From Leptotrichiaceae bacterium (GTDB lineage Bacteria > Fusobacteriota > Fusobacteriia > Fusobacteriales > Leptotrichiaceae), in the NCBI GenBank assembly GCA_018060185.1, contig JAGOWQ010000002.1:24978-88977 (forward strand): a stretch of 64,000 bases of DNA. The letters run 5' to 3'. The notes beneath the pieces were generated by a model, which saw nothing but the letters and a program-made list of their open reading frames with translations, was not told where the DNA came from and made no database searches. The position numbers and the translations under genes were made by a program. This document shows positions 10,249 through 18,816 of the stretch, piece by piece; positions within the stretch are counted from its first letter, which is position 1; each line of letters starts with the position of its first letter.

Positions 10249-10332
10249 CTCTTTAAAATATATGTTTAAATGACATTCTTCTGAATAGATTTTAAAATAA
10301 ATGTAAAATAAAATCTTATGTAAATAAAGTTG

Positions 10333-10361
10333 TTGACAAAATTTATTTTTTTTTATATAAT
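10333..10361 (+). promoter_or_regulatory. Consensus sigma-70 promoter of ahpC
   Basis: TTGACA (10333-10338) and TATAAT (10356-10361) are separated by exactly 17 bases. Both hexamers match the consensus perfectly, one of the strongest promoters in the window. The following operator covers the first transcribed bases. Confidence 0.85.
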
Positions 10362-10374
10362 GTATTTGATAAAA

Positions 10375-10389
10375 TTGTAATAATTACAA
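10375..10389. promoter_or_regulatory. PerR-like operator downstream of the ahpC promoter
   Basis: TTGTAATAATTACAA is a perfect 7-1-7 inverted repeat. It matches the known PerR box TTATAATNATTATAA at all fixed positions but two symmetric ones. It sits at about +8 to +22, where a bound repressor would block transcription. Peroxide control by a Fur-family PerR is therefore likely; the regulator gene is not in this window. Confidence 0.65.
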
Positions 10390-10425
10390 ATTAATAATTA
10401 AAATAAAAACTAGGAGGATTTAAAA

Positions 10426-10992
10426 ATGTCATTAATCGGAAAAAAATTAGAAGATTTTACAGTAAATGCTTATCACAATGAAGAATTCAAGGAGTTAAAC
10501 TTTGAGAAAGATATGTTGGGAAAATGGAATATATTTGTATTTTACCCAGCAGATTTTACCTTTGTTTGTCCTACTGAATTAGAAGACTTAGAAGATCAAC
10601 ATGAAGAATTAAAAAAATTAAGTTTTAACGTTTATTCAGTAAGTACTGATACACATTTTACACATAAAGCATGGCACGATCATTCTGAAGCAATAAGTAA
10701 AGTTACTTATGCTATGATAGGAGATCCTAAAAAAGAATTAACTACAATGTTTGATGTATTAGAAGATGAATCTGGATTAGCTTTAAGAGGAACTTTCATT
10801 GTAGATCCTGATGGAAAAATTGTTGCTTATGAAGTAAATATAGGTGGAATAGGAAGAGATGCTTCTGAACTAGTAAGAAGAGCTAAAGCTACTAAATTTG
10901 TTTATGACAATCCTGGATTAGTATGTCCTGCAAAATGGAAAGAAGGAGAAGCTACTTTGAAACCTGGATTAGACTTAGTAGGAAAAATATAA
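10426..10992 (+). CDS. ahpC: Alkyl hydroperoxide reductase peroxiredoxin AhpC
   Basis: A 188-residue typical 2-Cys peroxiredoxin of the AhpC class. The peroxidatic Cys48 sits in [13 protein letters not shown] and the resolving Cys167 in [11 protein letters not shown], the same spacing as E. coli C47/C166. It reduces hydrogen peroxide and organic peroxides in the cytoplasm and needs an electron donor. The next gene, 20 bases on, encodes the AhpF N-terminal domain that normally passes electrons to AhpC. AGGAGG lies 8 bases before the start. Expression is expected to be strong and peroxide-inducible given the consensus promoter with a PerR-like box. Confidence 0.97.
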   Translation: MSLIGKKLEDFTVNAYHNEEFKELNFEKDMLGKWNIFVFYPADFTFVCPTELEDLEDQHEELKKLSFNVYSVSTDTHFTHKAWHDHSEAISKVTYAMIGDPKKELTTMFDVLEDESGLALRGTFIVDPDGKIVAYEVNIGGIGRDASELVRRAKATKFVYDNPGLVCPAKWKEGEATLKPGLDLVGKI

Positions 10993-11012
10993 TAAATAAA
11001 AAGGAGTTAAAT

Positions 11013-11645
11013 ATGGGATTATTAGATGAAAATATAGTTGAACAGTTAAAAGCATACTTTGATAAAATAGAAACACCAATAGAAATTATTGCTTTCTTAA
11101 ATGATAGTAATAAATCAAAAGAATTAAAAGGATTTTTAGAAGAAGTTGATGCTATAACATCAAAAGTTAATGTTGTTAAAAAAGTATTTGGTGAGGATGA
11201 TATTTTAGAAAAAAAACTTGAAATTACTAGACCTATTTCATTTACTTTAACAAAAAGTGGAGAAAAAACAGGAATTAACTTTTTTGGAATACCTGGTGGA
11301 CACGAATTCAACAGCTTTATCCTAGCAATTTTAGGACTTTCTGGATTAGGAAAAAAACTTGAAGGAGAACAGTTAGAAAAAGTTCAAGCTATAAATAAAT
11401 CTTTAAATATTGAAACATTTGTTTCATTATCTTGTACAAAGTGTCCTGAAGTTATACAAGGATTAAATATAATTTCAATGGCTAATAACAACATTACTTC
11501 TTCATTTGTTGACGGTGGAATTTATCCTGAAGAAGTAAAAGAAAAAAATATTCAAGGTGTTCCTGTTATATTTATAAACGGACAAAAAGCATCTGCTGGA
11601 GAAAAAACTATAGAAGAATTGATTAGTTTAATTGCAAGTGCTTAA
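11013..11645 (+). CDS. Stand-alone AhpF N-terminal (tandem thioredoxin-fold) domain protein
   Basis: A 210-residue protein matching only the N-terminal region of AhpF. Two thioredoxin folds are visible: residues 1-115 with FFGIPGGHEFNSF near the end, and residues 120-210 with the redox pair Cys141/Cys144 in LSCTKCPE and the cis-proline motif QGVPVIF. The flavoprotein (thioredoxin reductase-like) part of AhpF is absent, so electrons must come from a separate reductase. AAGGAG lies 7 bases upstream of the chosen start; a longer frame overlapping ahpC lacks a ribosome site. It forms an operon with ahpC and ends before a strong terminator. It would act as the disulfide shuttle to AhpC. Confidence 0.88.
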   Translation: MGLLDENIVEQLKAYFDKIETPIEIIAFLNDSNKSKELKGFLEEVDAITSKVNVVKKVFGEDDILEKKLEITRPISFTLTKSGEKTGINFFGIPGGHEFNSFILAILGLSGLGKKLEGEQLEKVQAINKSLNIETFVSLSCTKCPEVIQGLNIISMANNNITSSFVDGGIYPEEVKEKNIQGVPVIFINGQKASAGEKTIEELISLIASA

Positions 11646-11671
11646 TGCTTATTAATAATAAATATTTTACT

Positions 11672-11708
11672 AAAAAAACCATTTCAAAAATTGAAATGGT
11701 TTTTTTTA
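11672..11708. terminator. Bidirectional terminator after the ahpC operon
   Basis: AAAAAAACCATTTCAA pairs with TTGAAATGGTTTTTTT across a three-base loop. T runs occur on both strands, so it can serve the plus-strand ahpC operon and the minus-strand secreted protein gene. Confidence 0.88.
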
Positions 11709-11743
11709 TATAAAATTATAAAGCTAGATAGATAATTTATTTT

Positions 11744-12217
11744 TTATTTTACTGTAGTCGAATTATTTGTATTAGTTTCTTGAAAATTTATCATATTTTT
11801 TCCTCTATTTCCTCTTTCCAATATTTCTAAAACTATTTGTGATTCCCCATTAGTCAATTTTTTCCCATTTTTAATCTTATTTTTGATTCCATCCATCTTT
11901 TCTGGGTCTGGTTTCTTAAAATCATTTAAATTTTTTCTATTATTTTTATCTCCATCTATTGTATTTCTATTTCTTCTATGTCCACCTTTATTTTCCATCA
12001 TATCTGCTGCTTCAGCCATTTCAGATTTTGTTGCTGTTCCATTTTTTAATTTATTTTTTAATTCTTCCATTCTTTGTGAGTTAAATTTTGGAACATCACT
12101 TGACATAGTATGAGTGTTTGGTACTTTAGTCGAATTATTATTAATATTACTTGCTGCAAATACTGTTAAAGATGTTAATAATATTAAACCTACAACTATG
12201 TTCTTTTTATTTTTCAT
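11744..12217 (-). CDS. Small secreted repeat protein beside a two-component system
   Basis: A 157-residue exported protein with a signal peptide (residues 1-21, likely cleaved near FAA-S). The mature part is hydrophilic, rich in Asn and Lys, and has two copies of a helical motif: MEELKNKLKNGTATKSEM from residue 50 and MDGIKNKIKNGKKLTNGE from 108, each followed by an acidic helix and a glycine/arginine-rich tail. No cysteine and no lipobox. AGGAGG lies 6 bases before the chosen start. It is divergent from an OmpR/histidine kinase pair, an arrangement known for periplasmic stress proteins, but I see no clear CpxP/Spy motif. Function unknown; a periplasmic sensor or target of the kinase is possible. 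Confidence 0.72.
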   Translation of the reverse strand: MKNKKNIVVGLILLTSLTVFAASNINNNSTKVPNTHTMSSDVPKFNSQRMEELKNKLKNGTATKSEMAEAADMMENKGGHRRNRNTIDGDKNNRKNLNDFKKPDPEKMDGIKNKIKNGKKLTNGESQIVLEILERGNRGKNMINFQETNTNNSTTVK

Positions 12218-12356
12218 TTTATTTCCTCCTAATTTCATATTATTATTTTACTATGAGCTCTTACTCATTCTCAAAGTTATAATATCAATTATTTTTGTCA
12301 AATTTGTGTCTATTTACTTTATAATTAATTTGAAAATTTTATTTTTATTGAATTTG

Positions 12357-12365
12357 TGATAAAAT
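12357..12365 (+). promoter_or_regulatory. Possible extended -10 promoter of the two-component operon
   Basis: TGATAAAAT resembles an extended -10, about 43 bases before the response regulator start. There is no good -35. The assignment is tentative. Confidence 0.35.
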
Positions 12366-12407
12366 ATATAAAATGTTATGGATTTTAAAAATAGGGGGAA
12401 TATAATT

Positions 12408-13106
12408 ATGTGTAACATACTTATTGCTGATGATAACAAACAAATTGCTGCTATTTTATCAGAGTATGCTAAAAAAAATGGATTCAAATCTTCTATTTCT
12501 TATGATGGAGAGGAAGCTTTAAATGCTGTAAAAAATAACGACTTTGATATTATTTTACTTGATGTTATGATGCCTAAAAAAGACGGATTTGAAGTTTGCA
12601 AAGAAATAAGAAAATTTTCTAATGTTCCTATTATTATGATTACTGCCAAAGGTGAGGATTATGAAAAGATAATGGGGCTTGACATTGGAGCAGACGATTA
12701 TATTGTAAAACCATTTTCACCTGGTGAAGTAATTGCAAGAGTTAGAGCTATTTTAAGAAGAGTAATTCCCTTAGAGAGTAACAATGAAAATTCTTCTTCT
12801 AAAGTTTTTATTTTTGATAATCTTAATATTAATTTAAATAATTTTACTGTTACTATTGACACACAATTTGTATCTCTCACAAAAAAAGAAATTGAACTTT
12901 TATGGACTATAGCAAGTAATCCTAAAAAAGTATTTACTAGAGATGATTTATTAGACTCTATTTGGGGTTTTGATTATTTTGGAGATAGTCGTACGGTAGA
13001 TTCTCATATAAAAAGGCTTCGTGCAAAATTAGATCATTATCCTCATGAAAAATGGAATATCAAGACTATCTGGGGAGTTGGGTACAAGTTTGAATCTAAT
13101 GAATAG
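12408..13106 (+). CDS. OmpR/PhoB-family response regulator
   Basis: A 232-residue DNA-binding response regulator. The receiver domain (1-115) has the acidic pair Asp8/Asp9, the phosphorylation site Asp52 in LLDVMMP, Thr79 and Lys101. The C-terminal winged helix (about 135-230) ends with the typical DSRTVDSHIKRLRAKL recognition segment. AGGGGGAA stands before the chosen ATG; an earlier in-frame ATG at 12378 has no ribosome site. It is followed 10 bases later by its histidine kinase. A divergent gene for a secreted repeat protein lies 190 bases away and is a natural candidate target. Confidence 0.93.
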   Translation: MCNILIADDNKQIAAILSEYAKKNGFKSSISYDGEEALNAVKNNDFDIILLDVMMPKKDGFEVCKEIRKFSNVPIIMITAKGEDYEKIMGLDIGADDYIVKPFSPGEVIARVRAILRRVIPLESNNENSSSKVFIFDNLNINLNNFTVTIDTQFVSLTKKEIELLWTIASNPKKVFTRDDLLDSIWGFDYFGDSRTVDSHIKRLRAKLDHYPHEKWNIKTIWGVGYKFESNE

Positions 13107-13116
13107 AAAGGAAAAA

Positions 13117-14655
13117 ATGATTTTATTTAGAAAATGGAATATAAAAACAAAAATTTTTTATAAATTAATATTTTATTTTGTAATTTCTCTATTACTTTTT
13201 TCTATTGTTGTTGGTGGTGTTTTTTCATCAATGTTTATAAAAAACACTGTTAATTTGACCAAAAAAAATCTAGAAATAAGAGCATTAAAAATATCTAGTA
13301 TACTTTCTAGTGAGCCAGCAAATAGAATTGAAAAAATGAAAGAAAATTTTAAAGAACAAAATAAAAATAAAATTCATTCAATCAGAAATTCGTCAAATCA
13401 TATTAATGAACGTAGACGAAATATGCGTTTGATAGAAGATATAGCTATGGCTGAGGTATGGTATGTAGATGCTAAAACTGGTGAAATTACACAAGGAAGA
13501 TTTAATAGCAATACTCCTTCATCTTATTTAAAACTACCTCCAAATGCAGAAAATGTTATTGATGTTGCTTTAAAAGGGAAAATTAATACAAGCGAAAATT
13601 TTAGTCAATTTTTAACTAATAGATCAATTACAATAGCAGCTCCAATTTTTGATCCTATTAATAAATCTTCAATTACAGGCGTTGTACTACTTCACTCCCC
13701 TATTTCTGATTTATCAGAGGCTCAAACAATGGGAATATACACTATTATTTTTAGTATAATAATTGCTTTAATTCTTGCCATTATTAGTTCTATTATATTA
13801 TCTCTAAGTTTTTCAAAACCTTTAAACAAGATAAAAAGCACAGCTCTTTTATTATCCGATGGTGACTATACTGCAAAAACTAAAGTAAATCAAAGTGACG
13901 AAATTGGTGAATTAGCTAAAACTATAGACGAATTATCAGAACGATTATTTATAAGCTCAAAAGAAAGTGAAAGATTTGAAAAAATGAGAAACGATTTTAT
14001 AACTAATATATCTCATGAACTAAGAACTCCTATAACAGTTATTAGAGGTTCAATTGAAGCTATTTGTGATGGTATTATAACAGATGAAACTATGGTTAAT
14101 GAATTTCATCAACAAATTTTATCTGACAGTATTCACTTACAAAATTTGGTTAATGATTTAATAGATTTAAATAAATTACAAAATTTTGATTTTCCTATAA
14201 AAAAATCAGAAATTAATTTATATGATAGTATTAATGATTCTATTAGAAGTATGAGGCAATTAGCAAATAAAAAAAATATTGCTATTAACTATCTATCCTC
14301 AGATTCCAATGAATTATTATTTAATGGAGATTATCAACGTATTCGACAAATGATTATTATAATTCTTGATAATGCTATAAAATTTTCTCCTAATGACAAA
14401 AATATAACTATAACTTCAGAAAATAACGAAAATTATTATAATTTAGAAATATCCGACCAAGGAAAAGGTATCTCAGTAGAAAATACTGAAAAAATATTTG
14501 ATAGATTCTATAAATCTCAAAACGATAACAATGACGGTATGGGATTGGGACTTTCTATAGCAAAACAAATTGCTATTAGACATAATATAAATTTATCCGT
14601 CAAAAGTGAAGTTGATATTGGAACAACTTTTTCTCTTAAATTCCCAAAAAATTAA
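13117..14655 (+). CDS. Sensor histidine kinase of the two-component pair
   Basis: A 512-residue membrane kinase. It has a first membrane helix at about 16-40, a periplasmic sensor loop of about 165 residues, a second helix at about 205-232, a HAMP region, then HisKA with phospho-acceptor His300 in NISHELRTP. The HATPase domain shows Asn419 (N box), DQGKG (447-451) and GMGLGLS (474-480). All catalytic motifs are intact. The start at 13117 has AAAGGAAAAA upstream; an ATG at 13099 overlapping the response regulator is an alternative. The sensor loop is very basic and Asn-rich near residues 75-105; its ligand is not evident. Confidence 0.93.
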   Translation: MILFRKWNIKTKIFYKLIFYFVISLLLFSIVVGGVFSSMFIKNTVNLTKKNLEIRALKISSILSSEPANRIEKMKENFKEQNKNKIHSIRNSSNHINERRRNMRLIEDIAMAEVWYVDAKTGEITQGRFNSNTPSSYLKLPPNAENVIDVALKGKINTSENFSQFLTNRSITIAAPIFDPINKSSITGVVLLHSPISDLSEAQTMGIYTIIFSIIIALILAIISSIILSLSFSKPLNKIKSTALLLSDGDYTAKTKVNQSDEIGELAKTIDELSERLFISSKESERFEKMRNDFITNISHELRTPITVIRGSIEAICDGIITDETMVNEFHQQILSDSIHLQNLVNDLIDLNKLQNFDFPIKKSEINLYDSINDSIRSMRQLANKKNIAINYLSSDSNELLFNGDYQRIRQMIIIILDNAIKFSPNDKNITITSENNENYYNLEISDQGKGISVENTEKIFDRFYKSQNDNNDGMGLGLSIAKQIAIRHNINLSVKSEVDIGTTFSLKFPKN

Positions 14656-14680
14656 TTTATGTATATTAAATAAATCTACT

Positions 14681-14709
14681 AAAGTAGGAGGAATAACCTC
14701 CTACTTTTT
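14681..14709 (+). terminator. Terminator after the histidine kinase
   Basis: AAAGTAGGAGG pairs perfectly with CCTCCTACTTT over a five-base loop and runs into TTTTT. A strong intrinsic terminator on the plus strand. On the minus strand the T tail is short. Confidence 0.85.
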
Positions 14710-14720
14710 AATATATTTTA

Positions 14721-15275
14721 TTATTTTCTTTTTTGAGTAAATTTTACAACTTTTTGATGTGCTTTTAATTTTTTTATTGCCCAGTCATAATGACTAGAGG
14801 TTGCACTAATAAAATAAGATCCTAGAGTGTTATTGCTTATCCAATTGAAAAAACCTTTAGAAAATAATTCGTCCTCTGTAAATATTTCCAATAAACTTAA
14901 TACATCATAATGAGAGCTATTTAGCAATTCTTGTGCTTCTTCTAATTTTGTATTTTCATGCTTTTTACAAAACATAACATTCATCTCACTGTATGTTCTC
15001 CAATTATATGGCGCTGGAATAAAAGATATTTTTTCATTCTTTTGATTAAAATTAACCCAATTAAGTAACAACTGATGCCATTCATATAAATGAATAAGCA
15101 CATCTTTAAGATTTTTATCTCTTTTCCAATGAGACTCTTTATTCTTGTTATCTTTTGAAAAATCAAAAGATAACGATGCTCCATCTTCTATCAAATTAAA
15201 AATAATTAAATTCAATTTATCATAATTTTCTTTTGCTAAATTTATTAATTTTAATTTTGTAGTCGGTCTACTCAT
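14721..15275 (-). CDS. ClbS/DfsB family four-helix-bundle protein (DUF1706-like)
   Basis: A 184-residue soluble protein resembling the ClbS/DfsB (DUF1706) family, with the opening MSRPTTKLKLINLAKENYDKL, the KDVLIHLYEWHQLLLNW helix and a C-terminal SATSSHYDWAIKKLKAH helix. ClbS protects colibactin producers by hydrolysing the warhead cyclopropane; most relatives are uncharacterised DinB-like proteins in strains without colibactin. AGGAG lies 7 bases before the start. It stands alone between a convergent kinase operon and the GyrI-like gene. A detoxification or small-molecule binding role is plausible but not shown. Confidence 0.78.
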   Translation of the reverse strand: MSRPTTKLKLINLAKENYDKLNLIIFNLIEDGASLSFDFSKDNKNKESHWKRDKNLKDVLIHLYEWHQLLLNWVNFNQKNEKISFIPAPYNWRTYSEMNVMFCKKHENTKLEEAQELLNSSHYDVLSLLEIFTEDELFSKGFFNWISNNTLGSYFISATSSHYDWAIKKLKAHQKVVKFTQKRK

Positions 15276-15365
15276 ATTTTTTCTCCTATTTTGATATAAA
15301 TAATAATTTTACAACTTTTTTAAATATAATTATTTCAATAAAAATGAAAAGTCTAATAATATTTC

Positions 15366-15842
15366 TTATTTTATTCCAATATAAATATTTATCTCCATAT
15401 TATTGTTATCATTTCCTTGTATGTACTCTTCAAAATCATAAGAAAATAATCTATCTAAATCATTTCCAAAACTACCCCAAAATTCATTCCAAAACTTTGT
15501 AACTTCAATATTAGGATTGCCATAAATTGTAAATTTTGCATATTTTCCACTAGGTATAATTATTCTAGTAAGATTATTTGAAATGTAAGTGTTTTTATTT
15601 TCTACTTCGCAACCAATCAAATTATTATATTCTAATTCATTTTCATTACTATAATTGTAATAAACTGATACAGTATTTTTATTAATTCTATCTCTAATAT
15701 TTTTAATTTCTCCTATTCCATCTTCATTACAAAAATTTTTCCATAAGTTTTTTATTTTTTCAATAGTTGTATTGTCATTTTTCATCCTTTCTGATAATCC
15801 AACAATTATTTTTTCATCAATTTCTACTATTTTATATTCCAT
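15366..15842 (-). CDS. GyrI-like / AraC-type effector-binding domain protein
   Basis: A 158-residue stand-alone effector-binding domain (GyrI-like, BmrR C-terminal type). It starts with the characteristic MEYKIVEIDEKIIVGLSERM strand and shows SGKYAKFTIYGNP then NEFWGSF, the usual core of this fold. There is no DNA-binding domain. Relatives bind hydrophobic or cationic small molecules; GyrI itself inhibits gyrase. The start at 15842 has AAAGGA 9 bases upstream; a longer frame reaching 15905 lacks one. It overlaps the end of the DJ-1 family gene by 11 bases, so the two are co-translated. The preceding WYL regulator probably belongs to the same system. Confidence 0.8.
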   Translation of the reverse strand: MEYKIVEIDEKIIVGLSERMKNDNTTIEKIKNLWKNFCNEDGIGEIKNIRDRINKNTVSVYYNYSNENELEYNNLIGCEVENKNTYISNNLTRIIIPSGKYAKFTIYGNPNIEVTKFWNEFWGSFGNDLDRLFSYDFEEYIQGNDNNNMEINIYIGIK

Positions 15843-16467
15843 TTTTTTCATTCCTTTCATTATATTTTTTATAAGCTTTTTCAAAACCTTTTGTATAAAT
15901 ATCATAGAACAACCTTATTTTTTCTTCAGGGATATCACCCAAAGCCTTCATTATATTCATAGCAAAATGAATTTCTCCTGTCCCTGTAGAAGTTACTATT
16001 TTTTTATCTATAATAGAATTTATATCTGTTTTTATACAATTTTCATGATTTTTATAATTTTTATTATTTTTTATTTCATTTAAATCATTTACTGTATGTT
16101 TACAATCATTTAAAAGACCATTTATAGCTAAATATCTTGAAGCATCACAAATAGAACCTACTACTTTTTTATTTTCTTTAAATTTTTTTACTATATTAAT
16201 TATTTTATTATTTGCTTCATTATCTAAATTATTCCATGAATCTTTAGCTCCTATTAATACAATACCTGATGCATTATCATCAATATCATCAATCGTAATA
16301 TCAGGTAAAACTTTTAAATTACCAATAGAAGTTTTTGTTTTTTTATCAACTGACGCATATTTTATAGAATAATTTAATGTAAATTCTTTACTATTTAATG
16401 CTAAAGAAACAAATGATACTTCCCAATCAGCAAATTTATCTAAAATAATAATTATCACTTCTTTCAT
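15832..16467 (-). CDS. DJ-1/PfpI family protein
   Basis: A 211-residue member of the DJ-1/ThiJ/PfpI (class I glutamine amidotransferase-like) superfamily. Visible are the opening strand MKEVIIIILDKFADWE with Glu16, and the nucleophile elbow with Cys107 in VGSICDASRYLA. Relatives include glyoxalases, deglycase-type stress proteins and regulators; the exact activity is not clear. AAAGGA is 9 bases before the chosen ATG. It overlaps the GyrI-like gene by 11 bases and lies downstream of a WYL regulator across a 93-base spacer holding a perfect dyad and a TATAAT. The protein is very rich in Asn and Lys, like its neighbours. Confidence 0.82.
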   Translation of the reverse strand: MKEVIIIILDKFADWEVSFVSLALNSKEFTLNYSIKYASVDKKTKTSIGNLKVLPDITIDDIDDNASGIVLIGAKDSWNNLDNEANNKIINIVKKFKENKKVVGSICDASRYLAINGLLNDCKHTVNDLNEIKNNKNYKNHENCIKTDINSIIDKKIVTSTGTGEIHFAMNIMKALGDIPEEKIRLFYDIYTKGFEKAYKKYNERNEKNGI

Positions 16468-16516
16468 TTTATCCATTCCTTTCATTATATTAGACTTTTA
16501 TTATTATCTTATAATT

Positions 16517-16522
16517 ATTATA
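16517..16522 (-). promoter_or_regulatory. -10 element for the DJ-1/GyrI-like gene pair
   Basis: The minus strand reads TATAAT here, about 50 bases before the DJ-1 family gene. No consensus -35 is present; instead a perfect dyad occupies that region, as expected of a regulated promoter. Confidence 0.45.
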
Positions 16523-16528
16523 ATACAA

Positions 16529-16556
16529 AAAATATGACAACAGTGTGTCATATTTT
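16529..16556. promoter_or_regulatory. Perfect 11-6-11 dyad between the WYL regulator and the DJ-1 gene
   Basis: AAAATATGACA and TGTCATATTTT are perfect inverted repeats around a six-base centre. The dyad lies 4 bases past the WYL gene and covers the -35 zone of the downstream promoter. It could be the operator of the WYL regulator. On the minus strand a T run also follows, so a weak terminator for the WYL gene is an alternative. Confidence 0.6.
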
Positions 16557-16560
16557 ATAT

Positions 16561-17466
16561 TTATTTTTCATATTTGTATTTTATTTTAACAATTTTTTCT
16601 AATATAATATTTTTTATTCTTTCGGGTTCTAAAATTCTTAAATGTTCTCCATAAGATAATAAATAACCATAAAGCCAATCATTTTCATAGTTTTCCATCA
16701 AAACTTCAAAATCTCCATTTTCCTTTTTTATTATATTTTCTTCACAGAACTCATCATAAACTCTGTATGCTTGTGATTTATCTATTTCTACTTTTATTTT
16801 AACTCCATTTAATTTATCATTTTTATTATTTATGTTAAATTCTTCTATTGATCTTTCAAAATTTCTTTCAGTCAAAACAAGTTCTTTTATCCTATTTATT
16901 TTAAACTGTCTTATATCTTTTTTTGTATGACAATAAGCAAAAAGATACCATGCCTTTTCTTTAAACCATATCTTTAAAGGTTCTACTATTCTATCATCTT
17001 TTTCACCTTTTGTATTATAATACCTAAAATTTATTATTCTTTTATCCAATATAGCTTCTTTTATATTTTCAAACAGAGTATTATCATTATCTCCATATTT
17101 TGAAAATTCAACTTCTATCCATTTATTAGTAGATTTTCTATTAAATATGGAATTTAATTTTGATAGTATTTTATTATTATCAGGGTAGTTTAAAGCTTTT
17201 AGACTTTGAAGTGCGTATAATATTTCATTCTGATCTTTATCACTTATTAATGCTCTATCCATAACATAATCTTCCATCAGCCTTATTCCACCATTTTTCC
17301 CTCTTTCAGAATAAATAGGAATTCCTGCAAACATTAAAGCTTCTATATCTCTATAAACTGTTCTTACAGATATTTCAAAATGTTTTGCTAATTTTTTTGC
17401 CGTGACATCTTTTTCATTAAGAAGAATCTGAACTATTTCAAATAATCTTGCCATTTGCATACTCAT
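16561..17466 (-). CDS. YafY/WYL-domain transcriptional regulator
   Basis: A 301-residue regulator. Residues 1-60 form an HTH_11-type winged helix with KLAKHFEISVRTVYRDIEAL as recognition region. The WYL domain (about 135-210) contains KIWFKEKAWYLFAYC and the arginine/lysine pattern of ligand-binding WYL folds, and a WCX-type C-terminal extension completes it. Such proteins sense small ligands or nucleic acids and control stress or defence genes. The ATG at 17466 is preferred; a TTG three bases earlier is possible and the ribosome site is weak (GGATGTG). It precedes the DJ-1 and GyrI-like genes in the same direction and may control them through the dyad just downstream. Confidence 0.87.
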   Translation of the reverse strand: MSMQMARLFEIVQILLNEKDVTAKKLAKHFEISVRTVYRDIEALMFAGIPIYSERGKNGGIRLMEDYVMDRALISDKDQNEILYALQSLKALNYPDNNKILSKLNSIFNRKSTNKWIEVEFSKYGDNDNTLFENIKEAILDKRIINFRYYNTKGEKDDRIVEPLKIWFKEKAWYLFAYCHTKKDIRQFKINRIKELVLTERNFERSIEEFNINNKNDKLNGVKIKVEIDKSQAYRVYDEFCEENIIKKENGDFEVLMENYENDWLYGYLLSYGEHLRILEPERIKNIILEKIVKIKYKYEK

Positions 17467-17597
17467 CAAATCACATCCATAAATTTTAATATTTAGTATT
17501 GTATCTTTTTATTTTCTAAATCTAATCATTTTATCTTGAATAATCATTAACTTATTAATATTTTACATTTAAACTTTATAATAATATATAAAAATAG

Positions 17598-18743
<1,146 letters not shown>

Positions 18744-18757
18744 TTAATATAAATATG

Positions 18758-18786
18758 TTGACAAATTCAAATATTAAATATAAAAT
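18758..18786 (+). promoter_or_regulatory. Promoter of the TetR-family gene
   Basis: TTGACA (18758-18763) and TAAAAT (18781-18786) are spaced by 17 bases. The start codon lies 30 bases after the -10. Confidence 0.65.
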
Positions 18787-18816
18787 ACTATTAGATGTGA
18801 AATTAAGAGGTTTAAA

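Noticed and set aside
10923..11012. Extension of the AhpF-like gene back into ahpC
   Set aside because: The extra 30 codons have no ribosome site and would overlap ahpC, while the ATG at 11013 follows AAGGAG and starts where the AhpF fold begins.
12241..12300. TTGACA on the minus strand ahead of the secreted repeat protein
   Set aside because: The nearest TATAAC is only 14 bases away, too close for a normal sigma-70 promoter, so I left it out of the feature list.
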